Shown here: piece after piece, positions 28,051-42,302 of the stretch
Position numbering within the stretch: the stretch's first letter is position 1
Layout: each line of letters opens with the position of its first letter
NCBI RefSeq assembly: GCF_900187065.1
Contig: NZ_LT906483.1
Coordinates: 2,232,001-2,296,000, forward strand
Direction: 5' to 3'
From: Mycolicibacterium thermoresistibile
Lineage (GTDB): Bacteria; Actinomycetota; Actinomycetes; Mycobacteriales; Mycobacteriaceae
DNA length: 64,000 nt
Program-made: the position numbers and the translations under genes
The notes under the pieces: generated by a model
Database searches by the model: none
What the model was told of the DNA's origin: nothing
What the model saw: the letters and a program-made list of their open reading frames with translations, nothing else

Positions 28051-28530
28051 ATGGGAGGATTCATACCCTTTCACCGCGGGTGGGCCTGGTGCCGTGTCGC
28101 GGTCGGCTCCGCGCTGACGGTCGGCGTTCTGATGGCCGCGGCGGCGGGTCCCGCGCACGCCGATGTGCTCGACGACGTCTACGCCCAGTACGCGACCGGT
28201 CGCGGCGGCGGTCAGGTGTCCAACCTGGTGCACGACTCGATGAAGTTGCGGGCGTTGGGCTTTCCACCGTCACGAGCGAACATCGCCGCGATCGAGGACG
28301 CGCTGCGCTACCGGCCGAATCAGAAGCCGCTGATCGACGCGTTGAAGGACACCGTCGCCTATCAGCGCAAGCGGCAGGCGCAGGCGGCCAACGCGCAGAC
28401 CGGGCCGAATCCGTTCACGATCGGCATCAACCAGTTGCCGCCGGGCGTGCCGCCGGATCCCACCAATCCCGACCAGACCGGCATCTTCATCGCCCCCGGT
28501 GGCAGCATCCAGCAGCCGGTGGGGCCGTGA
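28051..28530 (+). CDS. Secreted protein of unknown function
   Basis: A 159-residue protein with a signal peptide: charged start, hydrophobic stretch (about 15-33) and likely cleavage after AHA (AGPAHA|DV). The mature part is about 120 residues, with a helical N-terminal half (DDVYAQYATGRGGGQVSNLV ... EDALRYRPNQKPLIDALKD) and a Pro/Gly/Asn-rich tail; no cysteines occur after the signal peptide. ATG 28051 follows an AAGGAG ribosome-binding site. No domain recognised; it looks like one of the small exported mycobacterial proteins. Its stop overlaps the next gene (GTGA). Confidence 0.8.
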   Translation: MGGFIPFHRGWAWCRVAVGSALTVGVLMAAAAGPAHADVLDDVYAQYATGRGGGQVSNLVHDSMKLRALGFPPSRANIAAIEDALRYRPNQKPLIDALKDTVAYQRKRQAQAANAQTGPNPFTIGINQLPPGVPPDPTNPDQTGIFIAPGGSIQQPVGP

Positions 28531-28751
28531 GCACCGTGCTCGACGAGAAGCTGCTCGACATCCTGGTCTGCCCGCAGGACCGCGGACCCCTGCTGTTGAT
28601 CGACGGGGAATGGCTGTACAACCCGAGGCTGCGGCGGGCCTATCCGATCGAGGACGGCATCCCGGTGCTGTTGGTCGACGAGGCCCGCACCGTCACCGAT
28701 GACGCCGAGCACCAGCGCATGCTCGAGCGGGGGTCGGGCCGGTCCGGTTAG
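28527..28751 (+). CDS. Trm112/UPF0434-like small protein (Rv1684)
   Basis: A 74-residue cytosolic protein of the Trm112 type: [17 protein letters not shown] at the start and [19 protein letters not shown] in the middle. Eukaryotic and archaeal Trm112 proteins activate methyltransferases; bacterial ones have no settled role. Only one Cys of the usual zinc ligands remains (CPQD), so it probably does not bind zinc. Length equals that of Rv1684. GTG 28527 overlaps the upstream stop by 4 bases. Confidence 0.88.
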   Translation: MSTVLDEKLLDILVCPQDRGPLLLIDGEWLYNPRLRRAYPIEDGIPVLLVDEARTVTDDAEHQRMLERGSGRSG

Positions 28752-28794
28752 CCTCCGGTCGGCCGGCGCCGGGCCGCCGGGCACAATCGGCGGC

Positions 28795-29448
28795 GTGAAT
28801 GCCGGCGATGCCCGGGGTGGCGGTGGTGGCTGCGGTGACGCTGACGTCCTCGCGGTCGATCCGGTGACGGCCGCCCACCGGTTGCTCGGCGCGGTCCTCG
28901 TCGGCCGCGGTGTCACCGCCACGATCGTGGAGGTCGAAGCGTACGGCGGCCCGCCCGACGGTCCGTGGCCGGACGCGGCGGCACACTCCTACCGCGGCCG
29001 CAACGGCCGCAACGCGGTGATGTTCGGTCCGGCCGGCCGGCTCTACACCTACCGCAGCCACGGCATCCACGTGTGCGCCAATGTGGCGTGCGCCGAGGAC
29101 GGGGTGGCCGCTGCGGTGCTGCTGCGGGCGGCGGTCGTCGAATCCGGAGCCGGGGTCGCCGCCGAGCGCCGCGGGCCGGCGATCAAACCCGCGGGGTGGG
29201 CGCGGGGACCGGGCAACCTCTGCGCGGCCCTGGGGATCACCATGGACGACAACGGCCTCGACCTGTTCGATCCGGCGGCGCCGGTGCGGCTGCGGCTGGC
29301 CGCGTCGCCGCCCGCGCCGGTGAGCGGTCCCCGGGTCGGGGTGAGCAAGGCCGCGGACCGGCCCTGGCGGTTCTGGGTGGCCGACCGGCCCGAGGTGTCG
29401 TCGTACCGGCGCAGTCCACGGGCACCGGCGCCCGGTGACAGCGACTGA
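28795..29448 (+). CDS. mpg: 3-methyladenine DNA glycosylase (AAG/MPG family)
   Basis: Base-excision repair glycosylase removing alkylated purines. The 217-residue protein has the AAG family order: [15 protein letters not shown], the catalytic IVEVEAYGG, the intercalating loop region [32 protein letters not shown] and a [11 protein letters not shown] segment. GTG 28795 gives a length close to Rv1688; a CACAAT at 28782-28787 could be its -10, implying a near-leaderless mRNA, but this is weak. Position before tyrS matches M. tuberculosis. Confidence 0.92.
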   Translation: MNAGDARGGGGGCGDADVLAVDPVTAAHRLLGAVLVGRGVTATIVEVEAYGGPPDGPWPDAAAHSYRGRNGRNAVMFGPAGRLYTYRSHGIHVCANVACAEDGVAAAVLLRAAVVESGAGVAAERRGPAIKPAGWARGPGNLCAALGITMDDNGLDLFDPAAPVRLRLAASPPAPVSGPRVGVSKAADRPWRFWVADRPEVSSYRRSPRAPAPGDSD

Positions 29449-29466
29449 TACGCCAAGATTGACATC

Positions 29467-30765
29467 GTGACTGCTGCGGAGACGACAACCTCACGGACCG
29501 GCATCCTCGACGAGCTGGACTGGCGCGGGCTGATCGCCCAGTCCACCGACCGGGATGCGCTGCGCGCCGAACTGGCGGCCGGACCGGTCACCGTCTACGC
29601 GGGGTTCGACCCGACCGCGCCGAGCCTGCATGCCGGGCACCTGGTGCCGCTGCTGACGCTGCGCCGGTTCCAGCGGGCGGGGCACCGGCCGATCGTGTTG
29701 GCCGGCGGCGCCACCGGGCTGATCGGCGACCCGCGGGACACCGGGGAGCGCACCCTGCAGTCCGCCGATGTCGTCGCCGACTGGGCCGACCGGATCAAGG
29801 GACAGCTGGAGCGGTTCGTCGAGTTCACCGACGGGCCCACCGGTGCGATCGTGGAGAACAACCTGACCTGGACGGGCGGGCTGACCGCGATCGAGTTCCT
29901 GCGCGACATCGGTAAGCACTTCTCGGTCAACGTGATGCTCGACCGCGACACCGTCCGGCGCCGGCTCGAGGGCGAGGGCATCTCCTACACCGAGTTCAGC
30001 TACATGCTGTTGCAGGCCAACGACTATGTGGAGCTCTACCAGCGGTACGGCTGCCGGCTGCAGATCGGCGGGTCCGATCAGTGGGGCAACATCGTCGCCG
30101 GTGTCCGGCTGGTGCGCCAGAAGCTGTCGGCGACCGTGCACGGGTTGACGGTGCCGCTGGTGACGGCGGCCGACGGCACCAAGTTCGGCAAGTCCACCGG
30201 TGGCGGGAACCTCTGGCTCGATCCGGACATGACCTCGCCCTACACCTGGTACCAGTACTTCATCAACACCGCCGATGCGGACGTGATCCGGTACCTGAGG
30301 TGGTTCACGTTCCTGTCCGCCGAGGAGCTGGCCGAGCTGCAGGAGGCCACCGAGCAGCGGCCGCACGAGCGGGCCGCGCAGCGCAGGCTGGCCCGGGAGC
30401 TGACCACCTTGGTGCACGGTCAGCAGGCCACCGAATCCGCCGAACACGCCAGCAGGGCGTTGTTCGGGCGGGGCGAGTTGGACCGCCTGGACGAACCGAC
30501 GCTGGCGGCGGCGCTGCAGGAGGCCTCGGTCGCCGATCTGGAGCCGGGCGCACCGGATTCCATCGTCGACCTGTTGGTGGCCAGCGGCCTGGTGCAGAGC
30601 CGGGGCGCGGCCCGCCGCACCGTCGCCGAGGGTGGCGCCTATGTGAACAACCGGCGCATCGAGGCCGAGGACTGGGTTCCCGAGCCGTCGGACTATCTGC
30701 ACGGCCGGTGGCTGGTGCTGCGCCGGGGCAAGCGGAATATCGCCGGCGTCCGCCGCGTTGGATGA
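29467..30765 (+). CDS. tyrS: Tyrosyl-tRNA synthetase
   Basis: Class I synthetase that charges tRNA-Tyr, 432 residues. The HIGH-type motif is PSLHAGHL (about 52-59), the KMSKS-type motif is KFGKST (about 239-244), and the Tyr/ATP pocket includes [11 protein letters not shown]-terminal S4-like RNA-binding domain (about 360-430) contains [22 protein letters not shown] 29467 agrees with the usual N-terminus. The rRNA operon promoter begins 50 bases after the stop, the classical rrnB neighbourhood in rapidly growing mycobacteria. Confidence 0.96.
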   Translation: MTAAETTTSRTGILDELDWRGLIAQSTDRDALRAELAAGPVTVYAGFDPTAPSLHAGHLVPLLTLRRFQRAGHRPIVLAGGATGLIGDPRDTGERTLQSADVVADWADRIKGQLERFVEFTDGPTGAIVENNLTWTGGLTAIEFLRDIGKHFSVNVMLDRDTVRRRLEGEGISYTEFSYMLLQANDYVELYQRYGCRLQIGGSDQWGNIVAGVRLVRQKLSATVHGLTVPLVTAADGTKFGKSTGGGNLWLDPDMTSPYTWYQYFINTADADVIRYLRWFTFLSAEELAELQEATEQRPHERAAQRRLARELTTLVHGQQATESAEHASRALFGRGELDRLDEPTLAAALQEASVADLEPGAPDSIVDLLVASGLVQSRGAARRTVAEGGAYVNNRRIEAEDWVPEPSDYLHGRWLVLRRGKRNIAGVRRVG

Positions 30766-30814
30766 GTGGCAGCGATGGACGTGAGCAGCCGAAACGCAGC
30801 GTCTATCAGGCGAT

Positions 30815-30843
30815 TTGACTCTGAGTTTCCACTCACGTAACTT
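30815..30843 (+). promoter_or_regulatory. rrn operon promoter
   Basis: TTGACT (30815-30820), 17-base spacer, TAACTT (30838-30843): a near-consensus vegetative promoter with predicted start near 30850, giving a leader of about 254 bases before 16S. It is the only strong promoter I see between tyrS and 16S, consistent with single-promoter rrnB operons. A GGCCCCAC-TTCG-GTGGG hairpin follows in the leader at about 30902-30922. Confidence 0.85.
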
Positions 30844-30984
30844 ATCCATCGTCGTTGCGACACGGTGCGAACCGCAGAGCGCGACGGCCCTCCAGAGGTA
30901 AGGCCCCACTTCGGTGGGTGCCGAACCGTCCGCGATTCGAGTCAGCGGCGAAACGCCGCGGATGAGTGCGCGGCTGGGCGGGTG

Positions 30985-31000
30985 TGTTGTTTGAGAACTC
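30985..31000 (+). promoter_or_regulatory. Antitermination boxA-like element in the rRNA leader
   Basis: TGTTGTTTGAGAACTC followed by AATAGTGTGT is the conserved leader block of actinobacterial rRNA operons that contains boxA, the Nus-factor antitermination site. T-rich sequence after it (31011-31060) is the presumed RNase III/processing region before 16S. Confidence 0.7.
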
Positions 31001-31103
31001 AATAGTGTGTTTGGTGGTTTTTGTTTGTTGTTTTTGTTTTTGCCGCACCCTGTTTTTCCCGTTTGGGGGTGTGGTTTGTTTTGCCAGTGATTTTCTGGAC
31101 AGT

Positions 31104-36097
<4,994 letters not shown>

Positions 36098-36209
36098 CAC
36101 ACCACAACTCGCAACCACACCCACAAACACATCGAACCATCACACCCCACCACCAAAAACAAACCAAGGGGCACCGACGACTTATGAATAGAGCGACGGC
36201 TGAATAGAG

Positions 36210-36324
36210 TTACGGCGGTCCATAGCGGCAGGGAAACGCCCGGTCCCATTCCGAACCCGGAAGCTAAGCCTGCCAGCGCCGATGATACTGCCCCGAACGG
36301 GCGGAAAAGTAGGACACCGCCGAA
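36210..36324 (+). rRNA. rrf: 5S ribosomal RNA
   Basis: About 115 bases, TTACGGCGG at the 5' end pairing with CCGCCGAA at the 3' end, with the conserved CCCATTCCGAACCCGGAAGC internal segment. A 112-base A/C-rich spacer separates it from 23S. Exact ends are uncertain by one or two bases. Confidence 0.96.
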
Positions 36325-36331
36325 CACACAC

Positions 36332-36373
36332 AGAATTACCCCCCACAATCGCGTGGGGGGTAATTCTATTTTT
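36332..36373 (+). terminator. Strong intrinsic terminator of the rRNA operon
   Basis: A perfect 15-bp stem (AGAATTACCCCCCAC, 36332-36346, with its complement at 36353-36367) closes a 6-base loop and is followed by ATTTTTC. It begins 8 bases after 5S. This is the clearest factor-independent terminator in the window and shields the downstream genes from rrn transcription. Confidence 0.93.
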
Positions 36374-36446
36374 CGGTCTTCTTTCGTGTGGATGATCGCG
36401 GTATTTCCGACGGAATGATCGGCGATTCGTCGGTGTTCCTCGGAAA

Positions 36447-36476
36447 TTGTGGCGTTACGGACGCACCGCGTATCCT
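36447..36476 (+). promoter_or_regulatory. Candidate promoter for the Rv1691-like operon
   Basis: TTGTGG (36447-36452), 18-base spacer and TATCCT (36471-36476), about 70 bases after the rrn terminator. It would start transcription near 36483, leaving a leader of about 39 bases before GTG 36522. Confidence 0.5.
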
Positions 36477-36521
36477 GCTGGTACGGCGTCGGAGACACCG
36501 ACTGAAAAGAAGAAGGGTGAC

Positions 36522-37466
36522 GTGGTCGACAGGCAAGGCGGCAACCACGATCGGCGGTCGAATGGCAGCCCGGACGCCGGTCGTTCGCGGCCGCACGGTT
36601 CGGCTCCCCGGTCCGCCGGGCCGCACCGGGGACCACGCACCCCATCGGGCACCCAGCCGGGACGGGCGGACGGCGGACGGCCCAGACGCGCGGACGACCG
36701 GCGTCCCGATCGCCGGCGTCCCGACGGGCGGCGGACGGATCAGGATCCTCGAAGCGCCGGGAAGGACGCGCGGAAGGACGGCGCGCGTGACCGGGACGGG
36801 CAGCCGCAATGGCCGCCGATACCGGAACATGTTGAGGCACGCCAACTTGCGCCGGAGATCCGCCGGGAGTTGGCCACCCTGGACCGGGTGACCGCGGACG
36901 CGGTGGCGCGCCGGCTGGTCGCCGCCGGTGAACTGCTCGACGAGGATCCCGAAACCGCGCTCGCCCATGCCCGCGCCGCCCGGGCCCGGTCCGGTCGCAT
37001 CGCAGCGGTGCGGGAGGCCGTGGGTATCGCCGCGTACCACTGTGGGGACTGGGCGCAGGCGCTGTCGGAGTTCCGCGCCGCGCGGCGGATGGGCAGCAAG
37101 TCCCCGCTGCTGCCCCTGATCGCCGATTGCGAACGGGGAGTGGGCCGCCCGGAACGGGCGATCGAACTGGCCCGCAGCCCGGAGGCGGCCGAACTGACCG
37201 GTGACGATGCCGATGAGTTGCGGATCGTGGTCGCCGGCGCCCGCTCCGACCTCGGGCAGCATGAGCAGGCGCTGGCGGTGCTGGCCAGCCCGCCGCTCGA
37301 TCCGAAACGCACCGGCACGACCGCTGCGCGGTTGTTCTACGCCTACGCGGACACCTTGCTGAAACTGGGCCGCCGCGACGAGGCGCTGCAGTGGTTTTTG
37401 CACGCGGCGGCCGCCGATGTGGCGGGCGCCACCGACGCCGAGGACCGGGTGACGGAGCTCAGCTGA
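36522..37466 (+). CDS. TPR-like protein with disordered basic N-terminus (Rv1691 type)
   Basis: A 314-residue cytosolic protein. The first about 95 residues are low-complexity, rich in Arg, Gly, Asp and Pro, and probably disordered; the remainder is helical repeats of tetratricopeptide type (ALAHARAARARSGRI, EAVGIAAYHCGDWAQALSEF, DTLLKLGRRDEALQWF). GTG 36522 has an AAGAAGG ribosome-binding site 5 bases upstream. No catalytic motif is seen; it may be a scaffold or RNA-binding protein. It leads the operon to recN with tight spacing (one base to the next gene). Confidence 0.85.
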   Translation: MVDRQGGNHDRRSNGSPDAGRSRPHGSAPRSAGPHRGPRTPSGTQPGRADGGRPRRADDRRPDRRRPDGRRTDQDPRSAGKDARKDGARDRDGQPQWPPIPEHVEARQLAPEIRRELATLDRVTADAVARRLVAAGELLDEDPETALAHARAARARSGRIAAVREAVGIAAYHCGDWAQALSEFRAARRMGSKSPLLPLIADCERGVGRPERAIELARSPEAAELTGDDADELRIVVAGARSDLGQHEQALAVLASPPLDPKRTGTTAARLFYAYADTLLKLGRRDEALQWFLHAAAADVAGATDAEDRVTELS

Positions 37467-37467
37467 C

Positions 37468-38499
37468 GTGAATTCCGTCGCACAACACCATGACTGCCTG
37501 CTGCTCGACTTGGACGGCACGGTGTTCAGGGGACACGAGCCGACCCCCGGGGCGGTTGAGTCGCTGCGCACCGTGGCGGCCCGCACCCTGTATGTGACCA
37601 ACAACGCGTCCCGGGCGCCCGGCGAGGTGGCGGAGCATCTGCGGTCGCTGGGTTTCGCCGCCGCCGCCGAGGACGTGGTCACCAGCGCGCAGAGCGCCGC
37701 GCGGCTGCTGGCGACCACACTGCCCGCCGGCGCACCGGTGCTGGTGCTCGGCACCGAGGCGCTGGCCGAGGAGGTCAGGGCCGTCGGACTCGAACCCGTC
37801 CGGCAGTTCGCCGATCGACCGGTGGCGGTGGTGCAGGGTATCTCGCAGCAGACCGGCTGGCCGGAACTGGCCGAGGCGGCACTGGCCATCCGGGCCGGCG
37901 CGTGGTGGGTCGCCACCAATGCCGACCGGACACTGCCGTCGGAACGAGGTCTGCTGCCCGGCAACGGCGCCATGATCGCCGCCCTGCGGGCGGCCACCGA
38001 CCGGGAACCCGAGGTGGCCGGAAAACCCCAGGCGACCCTGATGCTCGATGCCCTGAGCCGCGGATCATTCGAACGGCCCCTGGTGGTCGGTGACCGGTTG
38101 GACACCGACATCGCCGGAGCGAACAACGCCGGGTTGCCCAGCCTGCTGGTGCTCACCGGAGTCAACGACGCCGCCGACGCGATCTGGGCGGTCCCGGGCG
38201 AACGCCCGGATCTCATCGCAGCGGATCTGCGGTCCCTGCACACCCCGGCCGAGGAGTTGCGGGTGGCGCCGCACCCGGCGTGGCGGGTCGATCTGAACGA
38301 CGGCGGCACCATCCGGGTCACCTCGACCGGGGCGGATCCGGGTGATCCGCTGTCGGTGGTGCGCGCGGTCGCGCACGCGGTCTGGACCGCCGACCTGGTC
38401 ACCACCGGGGACACCGCCGGGCTGCCGATCATCGGCGCCGACGACGCCGCCCGCGCGGCGCTGCACCGGTGGGCGTTGTCGCCGTTCCGCATCGACTAG
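37468..38499 (+). CDS. HAD-superfamily phosphatase, glycerol-3-phosphate phosphatase-like (Rv1692)
   Basis: Cytosolic HAD hydrolase of the C2/NagD type, 343 residues. Motif I is LLDLDGTVF (nucleophile Asp and acid/base Asp), motif II YVTNNAS, and motif III/IV VVGDRLDTDIAGANNAG. A C-terminal extension of about 75 residues after the core is typical of Rv1692, reported as a D-glycerol-3-phosphate phosphatase that recycles glycerophospholipid head groups. GTG 37468 starts one base after the previous stop. Confidence 0.9.
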   Translation: MNSVAQHHDCLLLDLDGTVFRGHEPTPGAVESLRTVAARTLYVTNNASRAPGEVAEHLRSLGFAAAAEDVVTSAQSAARLLATTLPAGAPVLVLGTEALAEEVRAVGLEPVRQFADRPVAVVQGISQQTGWPELAEAALAIRAGAWWVATNADRTLPSERGLLPGNGAMIAALRAATDREPEVAGKPQATLMLDALSRGSFERPLVVGDRLDTDIAGANNAGLPSLLVLTGVNDAADAIWAVPGERPDLIAADLRSLHTPAEELRVAPHPAWRVDLNDGGTIRVTSTGADPGDPLSVVRAVAHAVWTADLVTTGDTAGLPIIGADDAARAALHRWALSPFRID

Positions 38500-38512
38500 C
38501 GTGAACATCGCT

Positions 38513-38698
38513 ATGACCACCGATCCCGAGCAGATCCGTGCCCAGATCTCCGAGTTGCTGGCCGATGTGCCGGACCCGGACTCCGCGGGCGCCGATTTCT
38601 CAGACCTCGCCGACGATCAGATCGACTTCATCGCGGCCCGGCTGGAGCAGGCGCACGACCTGTTGGTCCGCGCGCTGGAATCGGTGGAGAAGGGGTGA
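38513..38698 (+). CDS. Small conserved protein (Rv1693 type)
   Basis: A 61-residue acidic, helical protein (MTTDPEQIRAQISELLAD ... FIAARLEQAHDLLVRALESV) with no signal peptide or cysteine. Its position between the HAD phosphatase and tlyA and its size agree with Rv1693. ATG 38513 was taken; GTG 38501 in the same frame is an alternative adding four codons. Function unknown; six bases before tlyA. Confidence 0.82.
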   Translation: MTTDPEQIRAQISELLADVPDPDSAGADFSDLADDQIDFIAARLEQAHDLLVRALESVEKG

Positions 38699-38704
38699 AC
38701 GCAG

Positions 38705-39514
38705 GTGACGCGGCGCGCACGTGTTGACGCCGAGTTGGTGCGACGGGGGCTGGCCCGGTCCCGGCAGCAGGCCGCCGAGCTGATCAGCGCCGGCCGGGTG
38801 TGTGTCGACGGGATCCCGGCGCGTAAGCCCGCCACCGCGGTCGCGGTCACCGCCCACCTGACGGTGACCGGCGCGGACGAGCGCGAGTGGGTGTCGCGCG
38901 GGGCGCACAAGCTGATCGGCGCGCTGGACGCCTTCGACGTCGGCGTCGAAGGCCGGCGCTGCCTGGACGCCGGCGCCTCCACCGGCGGATTCACCGAGGT
39001 GCTGTTGGACCGCGGCGCCCGGGAGGTGGTCGCCGTGGACGTCGGGTACGGGCAGCTGGCCTGGTCGCTGCGCACCGATCCGCGGGTGACGGTGCTGGAA
39101 CGCACCAATGTGCGGGACCTGACCCCGGACGCGATCGGCGGGCCTGCCGAGCTGATCGTGGCGGATCTGTCGTTCATCTCGTTGACCACGGTGCTGCCGG
39201 CGCTCACCCGCTGCGCCACCGCCGATGCCGATATGGTGCCCATGGTGAAACCACAGTTCGAGGTCGGCAAGGACCGGGTGGGCGCGGGCGGCGTGGTCTC
39301 CGATCCGGGGCTGCGGGTCACGGCGGTGCTGTCGGTGGCCCACCGCGCCGCGGATCTCGGCTGGTCCACCGTCGGGGTGGTGGCCAGCCCGCTGCCCGGG
39401 CCGGCCGGCAACGTCGAGTACTTCCTGCATCTGCGGCGCGACCGCGACGGGGCGCTGACCGGTGCCGCGTTGGACGCGGCGGTAGACCGGGCCGTCACGG
39501 AGGGACCACAGTGA
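38705..39514 (+). CDS. tlyA: 16S/23S rRNA 2'-O-methyltransferase TlyA
   Basis: Methylates ribose 2'-OH of two cytidines (C1409 of 16S and C1920 of 23S, E. coli numbering); loss causes capreomycin/viomycin resistance in mycobacteria. The 269-residue protein has an N-terminal S4 RNA-binding domain (about 5-60: [20 protein letters not shown]), then an FtsJ-like SAM domain with [19 protein letters not shown] as motif I and VADLSFISL. The gene is intact, predicting susceptibility. GTG 38705; the stop overlaps the nadK GTG. Confidence 0.95.
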   Translation: MTRRARVDAELVRRGLARSRQQAAELISAGRVCVDGIPARKPATAVAVTAHLTVTGADEREWVSRGAHKLIGALDAFDVGVEGRRCLDAGASTGGFTEVLLDRGAREVVAVDVGYGQLAWSLRTDPRVTVLERTNVRDLTPDAIGGPAELIVADLSFISLTTVLPALTRCATADADMVPMVKPQFEVGKDRVGAGGVVSDPGLRVTAVLSVAHRAADLGWSTVGVVASPLPGPAGNVEYFLHLRRDRDGALTGAALDAAVDRAVTEGPQ

Positions 39515-40434
39515 ACCGCGAACGCAACATCCTGCTGGTGGTGAACCCCGGCCGCGACGAGGTCACCGAGGTCGCCCGTCGGGTCGAGAAGATCCTGGGG
39601 GACAACGGAATCGGTCTGCGGATGTTGTCGGCCGCGGCAGTCGACCGCGGTTCGATGGGCCACGACTCCGACGGGATGCCCGACCTCGGCGACGAGGTCG
39701 ACGTGGTCGACGCCGAGGAGCGCGCCGCCGAGGGCTGCGAGGTGGTCATCGTGCTGGGCGGCGACGGGACCTTCCTGCGGGCCGCCGAACTGGCGCGCAA
39801 CGTCGACATCCCGGTGCTGGGCGTCAACCTCGGCCGGATCGGCTTCCTCGCCGAAGCGGAAGCCGACTCGATCGATCACGTGCTGGAGCGGGTGGTGGCC
39901 CGCGATTACCGGATCGAACACCGGATGACCCTCGACATCGCCGTGCGGGTCGACGGCCGGGTCGTCAACCGCGGGTGGGCGCTGAACGAGGCGAGCCTGG
40001 AGAAGGGACCCCGGCTCGGAGTGCTCGGCGCGCTGCTCGAGGTCGACGGGCGGCCGGTGTCCTCCTTCGGCTGCGACGGAGTGCTGGTGTCCACCCCGAC
40101 GGGTTCCACCGCCTACGCGTTCTCGGCGGGCGGGCCGGTGGTGTGGCCGGATCTCGAGGTCATCCTGGTGGTGCCCAACAACGCCCACGCGCTGTTCGCC
40201 CGCCCGATGGTGACCAGCCCGGAATCCACGATCGCCGTCGAGGTGGAGGCCAACGGCCATGACGCGGTGGTGTTCTGCGACGGCCGCCGCAAGATGGTGG
40301 TACCGGCCGGGGGCCGGGTCGAGGTGACCCGCTCGGCCACCCCGGTGAAATGGGTGCGGCTGTACAGCGCGCCGTTCGCCGACCGGCTGGTGCGCAAGTT
40401 CCGGCTGCCGGTCACGGGATGGCGGGGGCAGTAG
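39511..40434 (+). CDS. nadK: NAD kinase
   Basis: Makes NADP from NAD with ATP or polyphosphate; M. tuberculosis Rv1695 (ppnK) is its ortholog. The 307-residue protein shows the catalytic [21 protein letters not shown], the NE/D motif (LNEASLEKG) and [23 protein letters not shown] 39511 overlaps the tlyA stop, and recN begins six bases after the stop. Nothing unusual seen. Confidence 0.95.
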   Translation: MNRERNILLVVNPGRDEVTEVARRVEKILGDNGIGLRMLSAAAVDRGSMGHDSDGMPDLGDEVDVVDAEERAAEGCEVVIVLGGDGTFLRAAELARNVDIPVLGVNLGRIGFLAEAEADSIDHVLERVVARDYRIEHRMTLDIAVRVDGRVVNRGWALNEASLEKGPRLGVLGALLEVDGRPVSSFGCDGVLVSTPTGSTAYAFSAGGPVVWPDLEVILVVPNNAHALFARPMVTSPESTIAVEVEANGHDAVVFCDGRRKMVVPAGGRVEVTRSATPVKWVRLYSAPFADRLVRKFRLPVTGWRGQ

Positions 40435-40440
40435 CGCACG

Positions 40441-42222
40441 GTGCTATCGGAAATCCGCATCGAGTCACTGGGGGCGATCAGCAGTGCCACCGCGGAGTTC
40501 GACCGTGGGCTGACGGTGCTGACCGGTGAGACCGGCACCGGGAAGACGATGGTGGTCACCGGACTGCATCTGCTCGGCGGCGGCCGGGCCGATCCCACCC
40601 GGGTGCGGTCCGGCGCACAGCGTGCCGTCGTCGAGGGCCGGTTCAGCACCGCCGAACTGCTCGACGAGGCAGCTGCCCGCGTCGATGACATCCTCGCGGC
40701 CTCGGGAGCCGAACGCGATGAGGACGGCACCGTCATCGCCGCGCGCACGGTCAGCCGGGACGGACCGTCACGGGCCTACCTCGGCGGCCGCAGCGTCCCG
40801 GCGAAGTCGCTGGGCAACTTCACCGGTGAACTGCTCACCGTGCACGGCCAGAACGATCAGCTGCGGTTGATGCGACCGGACGAACAACGCGCCGCGTTGG
40901 ACCGGTTCGCCGACCTCGGCGGTCGGCTGCAGCGCTACCAACTGCTGCATCAGCAGTGGCTGGACGCCCGACGCGATCTGGCGGACCGCCGGGAACGCGC
41001 CCGTGAACTGGCCCAGGAGGCCGACCGGTTGACCTTCGCGCTCAACGAGATCGACGCGGTGGCACCCCAGCCCGGGGAGGACGACGCGCTCGCCGAGAAC
41101 ATCCGCCGGCTGTCCGAACTCGACGCGTTGCGGGAGGCGGCCCGTACCGCCCGCGCCCGGTTGTCCGGCGCGCTCGACGACGACGCGGCGGTCGACGCCA
41201 CCTCGGCGCTCGACCAGGTCGGCCAGGCCAAGGCCGCGTTGGAGTCGACCGACGACACCGCCCTGCGCGCCCTGGGCGCCCGGCTGGACGAAGCGCTGCT
41301 GCTGATCGGTGATGTCGCCGACGAACTCGGCGGCTACCTGGAGGGGCTGCCCACCGACGCCAGCACGCTGGAGACCAGCCTCGCCCGGCAGAGCGAGTTG
41401 CGCACCCTGACCCGCAAGTACGCCGCCGACATCGACGGTGTGCTGCAGTGGGCGCAGCAGGCCCGCGACCGGCTGGCGCAGCTCGACGTGTCCGAGGAAG
41501 CGCTGGGTGAGCTGGAGCGGCGCGTCGACGAGCTGCAGGCCCAGGTGGTCTCGGCGGCGATGGACCTCACCAAGGCGCGGACCCGGGCCGCCGGCCGGCT
41601 GGCGAAGGCGGTGACCGCCGAGTTGGCGGGTCTGGCCATGGCCGACGCGGAGTTCACCGTCACGGTGGGCCCGCTGACCGCACGTCCCGATGACACCGCG
41701 CCGTTGACGATGCCGGACGGTCAGACCGTGCACGCCGGCCGGCACGGTGTGGACGGGGTGGAGTTCGGATTCACCGCACACCGCGGCACCGATGTGCTGC
41801 CGCTGGCCAAGAGCGCCTCCGGGGGTGAACTGTCGCGGGTGATGCTGGCGCTGGAGGTGGTGCTGGCCGCCTCCGCCGAAGGCACCACGATGGTGTTCGA
41901 CGAGGTCGACGCCGGAGTGGGCGGCCGCGCCGCGGTGCAGATCGGCCGGCGGCTGGCCCGGCTGGCCCGCACCCACCAGGTCATCGTCGTCACCCACCTG
42001 CCACAGGTGGCCGCCTACGCCGACATCCATCTGGTCGTCGACAGCGGGGGGCGGGACGCCGACAACCGGGGAGCCAGCCGGGTGCAGCGGCTCGACGAGG
42101 AGGGCCGCGTCGCCGAACTGGCCCGCATGCTCGCCGGTCTCGGCGAGACCGACAGCGGCCGGGCGCACGCCCGCGAACTGCTGGAGGCCGCTCAGCGGGA
42201 ACGGGCCGAGGTTTCGGTCTGA
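40441..42222 (+). CDS. recN: DNA repair protein RecN
   Basis: SMC-like ATPase acting early in double-strand-break repair, 593 residues. Head domain halves at the ends: Walker A GETGTGKT near residue 31 and, near the C-terminus, signature SGGELSRVMLALE and Walker B TMVFDEVDAGVGG. Between them are long coiled-coil arms (about 155-390). GTG 40441 (MLSEIRIESLGAI) is the standard N-terminus. Ortholog of Rv1696. Confidence 0.94.
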   Translation: MLSEIRIESLGAISSATAEFDRGLTVLTGETGTGKTMVVTGLHLLGGGRADPTRVRSGAQRAVVEGRFSTAELLDEAAARVDDILAASGAERDEDGTVIAARTVSRDGPSRAYLGGRSVPAKSLGNFTGELLTVHGQNDQLRLMRPDEQRAALDRFADLGGRLQRYQLLHQQWLDARRDLADRRERARELAQEADRLTFALNEIDAVAPQPGEDDALAENIRRLSELDALREAARTARARLSGALDDDAAVDATSALDQVGQAKAALESTDDTALRALGARLDEALLLIGDVADELGGYLEGLPTDASTLETSLARQSELRTLTRKYAADIDGVLQWAQQARDRLAQLDVSEEALGELERRVDELQAQVVSAAMDLTKARTRAAGRLAKAVTAELAGLAMADAEFTVTVGPLTARPDDTAPLTMPDGQTVHAGRHGVDGVEFGFTAHRGTDVLPLAKSASGGELSRVMLALEVVLAASAEGTTMVFDEVDAGVGGRAAVQIGRRLARLARTHQVIVVTHLPQVAAYADIHLVVDSGGRDADNRGASRVQRLDEEGRVAELARMLAGLGETDSGRAHARELLEAAQRERAEVSV

Positions 42223-42302
42223 GTTCACCCGACGGTCGCCCGCCGGTCACCTGACGAGGTCAGGATCTGGCGACCGGATCGGACACCTGCAGAGGGGACT
42301 GC

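Noticed and set aside
29459..29464. Exact TTGACA as -35 of a tyrS promoter
   Set aside because: It lies immediately before the GTG start, and no -10 follows at the right distance.
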